DNA of 12,044 nucleotides from Gemmatimonadales bacterium (GTDB taxonomy: Bacteria > Gemmatimonadota > Gemmatimonadetes > Gemmatimonadales > GWC2-71-9), in NCBI GenBank assembly GCA_025929805.1, contig JAICPP010000090.1, positions 1 to 12,044 of the forward strand. The letters run 5' to 3'. Shown here piece by piece: positions 1 to 7,192 of this stretch. The notes beneath the pieces were generated by a model, which was given only the letters and a program-made list of their open reading frames with translations, had not been told where the DNA came from and ran no database searches. Positions within the stretch are counted from its first letter, which is position 1. Every line of letters begins with the position of its first letter. Position numbers and translations under genes: made by a program.

Positions 1-1
1 C

Positions 2-598
2 GACGTTGTGTACCACGGGCTGGACCCGGTGTTCGCTGATGCCAACAAAGCCGCACTGGGAACGAGCCATGCACCTTATGTGTTGGCGGTGGGCGGAATC
101 TCTCCTCGAAAGAACACCCGCCGGCTGATTGCCGCCTTTACCCGCTGGCGAGAGCGGGGCGGCCACCGTGCCGCGCACCGGCTTCTCATCACCGGTGCGT
201 CGCTGGATCGCGAGTTCATGCAGACCGGAGCAGCGTTGCCGGAAGGCGTGTCGCTTCTGGGTTACGTTGATAAGGCGGAGCTTCCCGGGCTGTATCGCAA
301 TGCCACGGCCTTCCTCTATCCGGGCGTGTACGAAGGGTTTGGGCTACCGATCATCGAGGCCATGGCCTGCGGCGCTCCGGTGGTCACCTCCCGGACCGGG
401 GCCACGCCGGAGATAGCCGGAGGAGCGGCGATTCTGGTGGATCCGTTCGACGTGGTTGACATAGAGAAGGGGTTGGAACAGGCAACTAATCCGGCAGAAG
501 CGGTGCGGTTGCGGGCCCTGGGGCTGGCCCGGGCGACCCAGTTCGACTGGGCGGGTGCAGCCCAGGCTACGCTCGAGTCTTACCGGCGGGCGATGTGA
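2..598 (+). CDS. GT4-family glycosyltransferase, C-terminal part (5' end cut by window)
   Basis: Transfers a sugar from an activated donor, probably during polysaccharide or glycolipid assembly; donor and acceptor cannot be read from this fragment. The frame is open from base 2 to a TGA at 596-598, about 198 codons, and covers the C-terminal nucleotide-sugar-binding Rossmann half. Visible family marks are a DVVYHGLDP start resembling the usual V-x-N-G-V-D linker, then LAVGGISPRKN (the G-x-x-x-x-R-K-N donor phosphate loop), and EGFGLPIIEAMACGAPVV with the E-x7-E pair encoded at 332 and 356. The PEIAGGAAILVDP segment follows, as in GT4 enzymes. The GTG at 8 is only an internal codon; the true start lies upstream of the window. 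It converges on the tRNA 8 bp downstream. The GT4 assignment is strong, the specific reaction unknown. Confidence 0.93.
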   Translation, partial: DVVYHGLDPVFADANKAALGTSHAPYVLAVGGISPRKNTRRLIAAFTRWRERGGHRAAHRLLITGASLDREFMQTGAALPEGVSLLGYVDKAELPGLYRNATAFLYPGVYEGFGLPIIEAMACGAPVVTSRTGATPEIAGGAAILVDPFDVVDIEKGLEQATNPAEAVRLRALGLARATQFDWAGAAQATLESYRRAM

Positions 599-606
599 GC
601 AGTCGA

Positions 607-677
607 TTGGCCCTGGTGGATTCGAACCACCATTAACGGATCCAAAGTCCGCTGTCCTGCCATTGGACGAAGGGCCA
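607..677 (-). tRNA. tRNA-Gln (anticodon TTG)
   Basis: Read on the minus strand, the 71-nt sequence folds into a full cloverleaf: acceptor TGGCCCT with AGGGCCA (7 bp), D stem GTCC/GGAC, anticodon stem GCGGA/TCCGT closed by one G-T pair, loop CTTTGGA, and T arm GGTGG-TTCGAAT-CCACC. The anticodon TTG is at 645-643 and decodes CAA/CAG. The U1-A72 first pair is typical of glutamine tRNAs. The discriminator is A at 607, and CCA is not encoded (TCG follows), so the 3' end must be added by tRNA nucleotidyltransferase. It stands alone, convergent to the glycosyltransferase. No convincing promoter was seen. Confidence 0.95.
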
Positions 678-720
678 GCGTGTTGAAACGGCGTGGCTGA
701 AGCCTAGCGCGCCCAAGGTG

Positions 721-748
721 AGGGCGAAAGGGAATTTACCCTTGCCCT
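721..748. other. Imperfect hairpin between the tRNA and the histidine kinase
   Basis: AGGGC (721-725) pairs with GCCCT (744-748), and AAGGG (728-732) pairs with CCCTT (739-743). A GA bulge sits at 726-727 and an AATTTA loop at 733-738, giving ten base pairs. No T-run follows on either strand, so an ordinary intrinsic terminator is unlikely. It lies in the divergent spacer between the kinase start (828) and the tRNA 5' end (677) and could be an operator or a leader structure. Function is not known. Confidence 0.4.
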
Positions 749-798
749 GAGCCCCATGTAGGCCGAACATACACCTGACGTATACACTGGGTGACCAT
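736..798 (-). CDS. Possible 20-residue small ORF with strong Shine-Dalgarno
   Basis: On the minus strand GGGAGGAG (814-807) sits 8 nt before an ATG at 798-796. The reading frame gives MVTQCIRQVYVRPTWGSGQG and stops at TAA (738-736). This is the best ribosome-binding site in the window, yet it belongs to no long ORF. The stop codon falls in the loop of the 721-748 hairpin, and tRNA-Gln lies about 60 bp further down on the same strand. The arrangement resembles a leader peptide, but one short ORF with a good SD can occur by chance in GC-rich DNA. The product resembles nothing I recognise. Confidence 0.2.
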   Translation of the reverse strand: MVTQCIRQVYVRPTWGSGQG

Positions 799-827
799 GA
801 TTGTAGCTCCTCCCAGCACGAATCTTC

Positions 828-3551
828 ATGTCTGACGCCACCTTCCTGGGCGAGCGCCGGAGGCCCCACCCGCACCCGGGGACGGAGACCGGCGCCTGGT
901 TTACTGCCGAGCGGCTATACCGGACGCTGGGGGATGTTGCTCCGGGGTTCCTGTGGCTGGCAGACGCGTCCGGCCGGTTCAGGTATGTCAACAAGACCTG
1001 GGAAAACTTCACGGGCGCCACTCTGGAACAGCTCAATGAGGAAGGCTGGGAACCGTTCAACCATCCCAGTGAGCTGGCGGAGATCAAGGCCCGATGGGAC
1101 CGGGCGAGAGAGCGGCTGGAGCGGTTCGAGATGGAGCTTCGATACCGCCGGCATGACGGCGCATACCGGTGGATGCTGGCCCGGGTGGTGCCCATTCTGG
1201 GCGGTGCGGGCCAGCTGGAAGGCTGGATGGGAACTTCGGTTGATATCGAGGAACTCAAACAAACTCAGGAGACACTGCGCCGGGGTGAGCAGGAGCTCAG
1301 TGACTTCTTCGAGCATGCCGCAATTCCCATCCATTGGGTCTCATCTGACGGAACCATCCTGCGAGTAAATCAGGCGGAGCTCGATCTGCTGGGATACCGC
1401 CGCGACGAGTACGTCGGCCGCAACATCACCGAGTTCCACGAGGACCGGTCGGTGATAGACGACCTTCTGCGTCGGCTCAAGGGCGGCGAAGTTTTGCACG
1501 ACTACCCGGCCCGGCTTCTCTGCAAGGACGGCTCCGTCAGGGACGTACTCATCGATTCCAGTGTGTACTTCGACAACGGGGAGTTCGTGCACACCCGTTG
1601 CTTCACCCGCGACGTCACCGCCCAGCGGACCGCGGAACAGGCTAGTCAGCGGCTCGCCGCCATCGTGACCTCTTCTGCCGACGCCATCGTCGGCAAGACG
1701 CTCGAAGGAAAGGTGACGAGCTGGAATGCGGCTGCGGAGCGCATCTTCGGCTACAGTGCCGAGGAGATGGTGGGAGGATCGATCTTCAAGCTGATCCCCG
1801 AAGAGCTGCACGAAGCCGAGCGCGCGTTGTTGAGCCGGATCCGCCAGGGAAAGGCCGTCCAGCTGTCGGAGGCGGAGCGAATCCGGAAGGACGGGCACCG
1901 GATTTACATCTCTCTGAGTGTATCGCCGATCTACGACCCCCAGGGTCAAGTGGTCGGAGCTTCTTCGATCAAGCGAGATGTCACTGAACGCAGATTTGCC
2001 GAACAGGCACTGGCTCAGAGCCAGGAGCGGCTGCAACTCGCACTGCGAGCAGCCCGCATGGGTACGTGGCATTGGGATCTGACGACGGGCGCGCTCAATT
2101 GGGATGAGGGCCTCAATCAGCTCCATGGGCTGCTGCCGAGCCAGCCGGTTACCCGGCATGAGCACTTCCTCGAGCGGGTACATCCGGACGATCGGGAATT
2201 CGTTCGTGCCGAGCTGCAACGCGCGATCGAGAACAGCAGCGAGCTGGACTGCGAGTACCGGGTGGTTCAGCCGAGCGGAAGAGTTCGTTGGCATGCTGAC
2301 CAGGGCCGCGTGGCGCGGGATTCAGGCGGCACGCCTCTCTATATGACCGGAGTCTGCCTCGACGTGACCGACCGGAGGATCATGGAGGAGCGGCTCCGTC
2401 AAGCGCAGCGGATGGATTCCGTTGGGCAGCTGGCCGGCGGCATTGCGCACGAAGCCAACAACATGATGTCGGTAGTGTTGGGTTGCGCCGATTACGTGCT
2501 CCAGCGAACCGATCTGCCCGAGCCAGTCCGACAGGACGTGGAGCAGATCTGGCGCGCCGCCAAGCGTACGGCCGGGGTTACCCAACAACTGCTCGCGTTC
2601 AGCCGCCGTCAAATGCTGCAACCCCAAATCCTGGACCTGAATACGACGGTGCGAGGGCTGGAGCCTATTCTGGCCCGTGCCCTGGGGGAGAGCCGGGGCG
2701 TGCGCATGCACCTCTCGCCCACCCTCGGTCGCGTTCGAGCCGATCCAGGCCAGCTGGAGCAGGTGCTCATCAACCTGACGCTGAACGCCCGTGATGCCAT
2801 GCCGGATGGCGGCAGACTCACCATCGAGACGATGAATGTCGTGCTCGACGAGGCCTACGTGGGGGCCAAGACGATTGAGACGCTGGAGCCGGGTGAATAC
2901 GCGGCCCTGGTAGTGACCGACACCGGGCACGGCATGGATCGCGCGACTCTGTCGCGGATCTTCGAGCCTTTCTTCACCACCAAGGGGGTAGGGCAGGGGA
3001 CGGGTCTTGGGCTCTCGACCGTGTACGGGATCGTAAAGCAGAGCGGAGGGTTCATCTGGGCGTATAGTGAGCCGGGGCTTGGTACCACCTTCAAGCTCTA
3101 CTTCCCCTTGGTTCCGACCGCGCCCGAGGTTGCCGAGGCGCAGGTCCCGACGCCATCGGGCCGCCCGGAAGAGGTGGTGCTTGTCGTAGAGGACGAACCG
3201 ATGGTCCGCAGTATTATGGCCCGGACCCTCAGGGATTGCGGCTACAGCGTGCTCGAGGCCGGTGACGGCGGGGCGGCGCTGGAGCTGATGGAGGCGGACA
3301 GCCGATCGGTAAGCCTGGTCGTGGCCGACGTGGTTATGCCCGAGATGGGGGGGCGCGAGATGGCATTCCGAATGGCCCAGCGCTGGCCTGAGGTGCCGGT
3401 CTTGTTTACGTCCGGCTACACCGGCCTCGAAGTGGTGCGTCGTGGTTTGCTGGACGAAGGGCGTGAGTTCCTGCAGAAGCCACTCGCTCCGGAGGCGCTG
3501 GCCCGCAAAGTCCGTGAGATGGTGGATGGGAGATCACCCGCAAGCACCTGA
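828..3551 (+). CDS. Hybrid sensor histidine kinase, four PAS domains plus receiver
   Basis: Autophosphorylating signal sensor of 907 residues. No membrane segment is seen, so it should be cytoplasmic. Four PAS/PAC modules lie at about 28-143, 152-268, 272-390 and 400-518; their PAC ends are marked by SVDIEE near 138, RDVTAQ near 262, RDVTER near 384 and LDVTDR near 512. HisKA carries the phosphoacceptor H541 in GGIAHEANN. The ATPase domain has the N box (N653), D698-TGHG and the glycine-rich lid GQGTGLGL at 722-729. A CheY-like receiver at about 783-900 has acidic residues E788/D789 and phosphoacceptor D834. The usual H-box in this class is HDFNN; here it is HEANN. The ATG at 828 is the first start after an in-frame TAG at 804 and has no clear SD, so a leaderless or weak start is possible. 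No partner regulator is adjacent. Signal and output are unknown. Confidence 0.95.
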   Translation: MSDATFLGERRRPHPHPGTETGAWFTAERLYRTLGDVAPGFLWLADASGRFRYVNKTWENFTGATLEQLNEEGWEPFNHPSELAEIKARWDRARERLERFEMELRYRRHDGAYRWMLARVVPILGGAGQLEGWMGTSVDIEELKQTQETLRRGEQELSDFFEHAAIPIHWVSSDGTILRVNQAELDLLGYRRDEYVGRNITEFHEDRSVIDDLLRRLKGGEVLHDYPARLLCKDGSVRDVLIDSSVYFDNGEFVHTRCFTRDVTAQRTAEQASQRLAAIVTSSADAIVGKTLEGKVTSWNAAAERIFGYSAEEMVGGSIFKLIPEELHEAERALLSRIRQGKAVQLSEAERIRKDGHRIYISLSVSPIYDPQGQVVGASSIKRDVTERRFAEQALAQSQERLQLALRAARMGTWHWDLTTGALNWDEGLNQLHGLLPSQPVTRHEHFLERVHPDDREFVRAELQRAIENSSELDCEYRVVQPSGRVRWHADQGRVARDSGGTPLYMTGVCLDVTDRRIMEERLRQAQRMDSVGQLAGGIAHEANNMMSVVLGCADYVLQRTDLPEPVRQDVEQIWRAAKRTAGVTQQLLAFSRRQMLQPQILDLNTTVRGLEPILARALGESRGVRMHLSPTLGRVRADPGQLEQVLINLTLNARDAMPDGGRLTIETMNVVLDEAYVGAKTIETLEPGEYAALVVTDTGHGMDRATLSRIFEPFFTTKGVGQGTGLGLSTVYGIVKQSGGFIWAYSEPGLGTTFKLYFPLVPTAPEVAEAQVPTPSGRPEEVVLVVEDEPMVRSIMARTLRDCGYSVLEAGDGGAALELMEADSRSVSLVVADVVMPEMGGREMAFRMAQRWPEVPVLFTSGYTGLEVVRRGLLDEGREFLQKPLAPEALARKVREMVDGRSPAST

Positions 3552-3579
3552 ACCGGTACTGGCACCCTGAATGTCGGGT

Positions 3580-4482
3580 TCATCTCGCGGCAGCTGCCGA
3601 ATTCACCGGGGTCATTGGGGCTGCCAGCGTTTCTACCGGCGTGACGGTTCCATACTTGCGGCTCAGCATCATAGCCGCGTCGTCTCGATCCCGAATCGAG
3701 CGATAGATAGCGAACAGGGTGGAGCCTGACCCGCTCATCCGGCACAGCAGGGGGTGAGTGGTCACCAGGGCTTCAAAGGCACTCCGGATCTGTGGATGGC
3801 GGCCGAAGACCGCAGCCTCGAAGTCGTTTCCTGCCATCCTCCCGATATCCCCCCACCGAGACAACGCGTCGAGATCCAGAGCCACGGCTCCGCGTTTCCA
3901 GGAAGTCGTCCTCGATTTGTCCACCCAGCCGTATGCCTCGCCGGTCGGAATCGAAATCTTCGGCGTCAACAACAGAGCGGGTGAAGGAGGAAGCGGGGGA
4001 AGCCGCATCATGCGTTCCCCCCGCCCCCAGGCGAGAGCGAGCGGTGCTCCGGAAAGGAAGAAAGGCACGTCGCTCCCCAGATGCGCGGCGAATTGGAGCA
4101 GCTCATGGCGAGGCACCACGTCGCCGGCCAGGTGGTTCACCGCCTGTAGTGCTGCCGCCGCATCACTCGAGCCTCCCCCTAAGCCGGCGCGAACCGGGAT
4201 CCGCTTGGTCAAACTCAAATGAATTGCAAACCGGTGGCCAGTCGCCTCCAAGACCCGGTTCGCCGCGCGCACGGCGAGATTGTCCTCCCATGGACCCAGG
4301 TCTGCTCCCTCCACGGCCAATGTCACGCCCCGCCCTTCTCTCCGCTCGGCTTGGAGCGTATCCGCCAGGCTGATGAGACACAGGAGCGTCTCGAGACTGT
4401 GATAGCCATCCTCGTTGCGGGAGAGGACCCGGAGGAACAGGTTCACCTTGGCCGGAGCAGCCAGAGTAACTGAGGGATTCAC
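3580..4482 (-). CDS. ispE: 4-diphosphocytidyl-2-C-methyl-D-erythritol kinase
   Basis: Cytoplasmic GHMP kinase of the MEP isoprenoid pathway: phosphorylates the 2-hydroxyl of CDP-methylerythritol with ATP. The protein is 300 residues, close to the usual 280-300. It opens with the family pattern PAKVNLFLRVL, where K12 matches the catalytic lysine, followed by DGYHSLET. The ATP glycine loop PVRAGLGGGSSDAA is at 97-109, the catalytic aspartate is D138 in GSDVPFFLSG, and the C-terminal MSGSGSTLF at 249-257 completes the fold. The start is GTG at 4482-4480, overlapping the stop of the upstream flippase-like gene by 4 nt (GTGA), so translation is probably coupled. It is last in the pdxJ block and converges on the histidine kinase with only 28 bp between, where I see no strong terminator. 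Confidence 0.97.
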   Translation of the reverse strand: MNPSVTLAAPAKVNLFLRVLSRNEDGYHSLETLLCLISLADTLQAERREGRGVTLAVEGADLGPWEDNLAVRAANRVLEATGHRFAIHLSLTKRIPVRAGLGGGSSDAAAALQAVNHLAGDVVPRHELLQFAAHLGSDVPFFLSGAPLALAWGRGERMMRLPPLPPSPALLLTPKISIPTGEAYGWVDKSRTTSWKRGAVALDLDALSRWGDIGRMAGNDFEAAVFGRHPQIRSAFEALVTTHPLLCRMSGSGSTLFAIYRSIRDRDDAAMMLSRKYGTVTPVETLAAPMTPVNSAAAAR

Positions 4483-5510
4483 GGCCGAGCCTCACGAAGG
4501 CCCTGCAACCCACCGGGGATTCTCGTCAGGGACCAGAGCCCGAGCAGGGTGATGGGAATGAACGAAGTGAGGTGAAAGGCGATGGCGTAGGAGAACGCCA
4601 CGTCGCTGGGGACTCCAAAGAGCTTGAGGACCGCCACAATCACAGCCTCAAACGGTCCGAAGAAACCGGGTGTAGAGGGGACGGAGATCCCCAGAACCAC
4701 CAGTCCCTGCAACAGCAACGCTCCGGAGAAGCTCACCGGTATACCGAACGAAGCGAACCCTACATAAAACGCCAGCGCATTGACGAGCCAGAGCACCAAT
4801 GACCAGAAGACCACCAGGATCAGACGAGCCGGCGTGCGCAAAACTACCAGTCCTTGTCGCACCCCCTCGATCAGGCTGACTATCCGATCTGCCAGTCGGG
4901 GCCAGGGGAGCAGGCGTCGCACCATCCGCTCGGCTGCAAGCGGAGCCGCCAGGACCAGAATGGCTGAGAGTAAGGCGAGCACTCCGATGAGACTGCCGGT
5001 CTGGGCCATCCGTGCGACCGACACGCTAGCAACACTCACCGACGACGGGAGGCTAGGGCTCAGGAGGGCGAGCGAGAGCAGGCCCACAACCGTGAGAGCA
5101 TCGAAGATCCGTTCGACAGCGATGGATGAGAACACGGTGGTGAACCGGATCCTCGCCAGTCTCGAAGCCGCGAACGAGCGCACCAGCTCTCCGGCTCGGA
5201 GCGGCAGGACGTTGTTGGCCATGAACCCCACCGCTATCGCGTGCCACAGCGGGCCCGGTGGGTAGCTCCGCCCCTTCTCGTCTCGAAGGAGCAAGCGCCA
5301 GCGTAGGAGTCGCAAGGGGAAGGTGACCGTGGCCAGGAAGACGGCAACCACGAGCGGCAAGGGCTTCGCTTCGGCGACATGGCCGAGAACGTCTCGGAGG
5401 CTGACCCCTCGCAGCGCCCAGTACAGCAGGCCGAGGGAGATGCCTACCCCGAGCAGCGCGTGAAGTACCCGGCGGCGCGGCGCCGGGGGGTAGCTGTCAG
5501 GACTCGACAA
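4479..5510 (-). CDS. Flippase-like / LPG-synthase transmembrane-domain protein
   Basis: Integral membrane protein of 343 residues with about eight or nine hydrophobic segments (near 15-33, 50-68, 88-106, 136-155, 172-192, 228-250, 262-282, 285-300 and 305-328). Conserved marks of the lysylphosphatidylglycerol-synthase TM-domain / UPF0104 / AglD-like family (PF03706 type) are NNVLPLRAGE at 99-108, ERIFDAL at 133-139 and PSTPGFFGPFEA at 278-289. Members are implicated in lipid or lipid-linked sugar flipping; the soluble lysyltransferase domain of MprF is absent. The TTG start at 5510-5508 lies 14 nt inside the preceding gene, and no good SD is seen, so coupling is likely; no better start precedes the first membrane segment. 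The 3' end overlaps ispE by 4 nt. A role in moving isoprenoid-linked lipids would fit the ispE neighbour but is inference. Confidence 0.87.
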   Translation of the reverse strand: MSSPDSYPPAPRRRVLHALLGVGISLGLLYWALRGVSLRDVLGHVAEAKPLPLVVAVFLATVTFPLRLLRWRLLLRDEKGRSYPPGPLWHAIAVGFMANNVLPLRAGELVRSFAASRLARIRFTTVFSSIAVERIFDALTVVGLLSLALLSPSLPSSVSVASVSVARMAQTGSLIGVLALLSAILVLAAPLAAERMVRRLLPWPRLADRIVSLIEGVRQGLVVLRTPARLILVVFWSLVLWLVNALAFYVGFASFGIPVSFSGALLLQGLVVLGISVPSTPGFFGPFEAVIVAVLKLFGVPSDVAFSYAIAFHLTSFIPITLLGLWSLTRIPGGLQGLREARP

Positions 5511-7161
5511 GAGCCAGCGGAACTAGGTCGAGTAGCTCCTGGAGCAGTGGTTGAATCGATGCGAGACTGGCGTCGCGATTGAGCTCGGCGGCAAGCTGTT
5601 GACGAACCGCGTTGGCTCGTTCGAGCGCTGCCTGCCCGCTATAGCACAGCGCCGCAATTGCAACCGGCTGATCCTCCTCGGCCGGTTGCGCAGCCCCGCT
5701 TCCAATCAACGCCGAGAAACCGGCAGTGGTCGGCGCCCGATCCCTGATCAGGCGTTCGTAGGTCGTGAAGCTGGCTTCCAGTCCGCCCGAGCTGGACTGC
5801 TCCACCGCGATCACCGGCTCGGCTGGGGCCAAGCTCTCGATGGGCACGACATCGGAGTCCACATCATAGCCCAGAGACTCGATTGGCACGACCTCCTCAG
5901 ACAATTCCGCTTCGGCCCGCAGCCCATCCAGCCGGTGAGCGACGTCCAGGAGCCGGCGGGAGATAAGCATTCGATCATCGCTCTCGACCACGGCCCGGAG
6001 CAGCTGTCCAGCTTCTCGCAAACGGCTTACCAAGTCCGCAACTCCGCGGCTGGCCACGCCGGCGCCCAACGCCTCCTGGGCCGACCGCGCGAAGATTCCA
6101 AGTGCGCCGGACACCGGATCGGAGCTGGCTGCCGACGCCGTGCGCAAGGTGCCGAGCAATCGATACAACCGCAGGTCGCGCTCGGTCGAGGAACTCGCTG
6201 CAGCTATCAAGTCGGCGCTCTGGCACAGGTGCTCTCCTTGACTGACCAGCTCCAGCGGACCCAACGGCTCAGGCGGGGTGAACTGCGGCTGTGACACGGG
6301 CTGGGTGAGTGGCTGGCTGTCCCCCTCGAAGTACAAGGATTCGATCGGCACCACATCGCGCTCCACGGCAAACGCGCGGAGCAGAAGCTCGGTGAAGCGA
6401 CGGGCCTCCTCGGCTTCAGGATCCGGCCGGCCCCGATCGGCCACGTCACGGGATATCCGGGTGAGCGCCTGCGCGGCGGCGTTCATGACCTCATCTACTC
6501 CCGGCGGGGGCGCGAACAGCCGGGTCAGATCTCCAACTGCGAGCTCGATGCCGTCGAGGATATCGGGCAGTGGAGCCAGCTCGCCGAGCTCCGCCAAGCC
6601 GCGGAGCGACTGCATCCGCCGGATCACGTTATAGAGCGGCTCCCGGTCTGCCGGAGAAGCTCGGAGGGTCCGGGCCGACCGGTCGAGGGCACTGGCTATG
6701 AGTGCGCCTTCCCGGGCGACAAACGCCCGAACGCCGGTATTCAGCTCCTGCTGTCCGGGCTCGGGTGGCCGTGTCGGTTGGTCGACCGACGGTGCGCCCA
6801 GGAGGTTTTCGAGATTCCGACCCAGCCGGCTGGCTCGAGCAGTATCTGCTTCGTTCCATTCCCGCACCCGACGCACCAGGAGCCGAAACTCCTCGACGGC
6901 TTGGGCGAGCTGTTCCCGGGTAGCTGGATCCCACGCCGGTAGACGGTCACGATAGGCTCGAGCGAGCGTTTCCAAAGCGGCGGCGGCTTTGGCAATGGCA
7001 GCCTGACCTGCCATCAGGGCCGAACCGCGAAGGACTCGAGCCATGCGCAGAAACTCATCGCCGGGGGGTGGTGCCTCGCCGGCGATCAAAGTCTCCAAAC
7101 GGTCCAAGCACTCACCGGCCTCGAGCGCAAAGAAGTCAGCAGTTCCGAGCGGGTTGGTCAT
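5497..7161 (-). CDS. HPt-like multidomain protein lacking phospho-histidines, with VVPIESL motifs
   Basis: Soluble 554-residue protein, largely helical and rich in Ala, Leu, Arg and Glu. The N-terminus (about 5-120) looks like a CheA-P1/HPt helical bundle, with FALEAGECLDRLETLI and then RVLRGSALMAG where HPt proteins have H-x-L-K-G-S-A; the histidine position is R42. A second similar stretch at 181-191 (RRMQSLRGLAE) has Q184 there, and a third at 335-343 (LLGTLRTAS) has G337. Three VVPIESL heptapeptides lie in acidic linkers at 270-276, 424-430 and 438-444. No kinase, receiver or membrane segment is present. The ATG at 7161-7159 was chosen because the frame, though open further upstream, would run into pdxJ and adds arginine- and cysteine-rich sequence unlike the family. 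It follows pdxJ by 31 bp and overlaps the flippase-like gene by 14 bp. It is possibly a scaffold or pseudo-phosphotransfer protein; its function is not known. Confidence 0.8.
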   Translation of the reverse strand: MTNPLGTADFFALEAGECLDRLETLIAGEAPPPGDEFLRMARVLRGSALMAGQAAIAKAAAALETLARAYRDRLPAWDPATREQLAQAVEEFRLLVRRVREWNEADTARASRLGRNLENLLGAPSVDQPTRPPEPGQQELNTGVRAFVAREGALIASALDRSARTLRASPADREPLYNVIRRMQSLRGLAELGELAPLPDILDGIELAVGDLTRLFAPPPGVDEVMNAAAQALTRISRDVADRGRPDPEAEEARRFTELLLRAFAVERDVVPIESLYFEGDSQPLTQPVSQPQFTPPEPLGPLELVSQGEHLCQSADLIAAASSSTERDLRLYRLLGTLRTASAASSDPVSGALGIFARSAQEALGAGVASRGVADLVSRLREAGQLLRAVVESDDRMLISRRLLDVAHRLDGLRAEAELSEEVVPIESLGYDVDSDVVPIESLAPAEPVIAVEQSSSGGLEASFTTYERLIRDRAPTTAGFSALIGSGAAQPAEEDQPVAIAALCYSGQAALERANAVRQQLAAELNRDASLASIQPLLQELLDLVPLALVES

Positions 7162-7192
7162 GCGAGCAAAGTATCGGCTGATAGCCACCGCA

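Noticed and set aside
740..790. Sigma-70 promoter for the histidine kinase (TTGCCC and TATACA)
   Set aside because: The two hexamers are about 33 bp apart, and other pairings match the consensus poorly.
1341..2294. Minus-strand frame of 317 codons inside the kinase
   Set aside because: It is antisense to the PAS domains of the kinase and is a by-product of GC-rich codon bias.
3552..3579. Terminator between the convergent kinase and ispE genes
   Set aside because: Only a 4-bp ACCC/GGGT match with mismatches is visible and no T-run follows.
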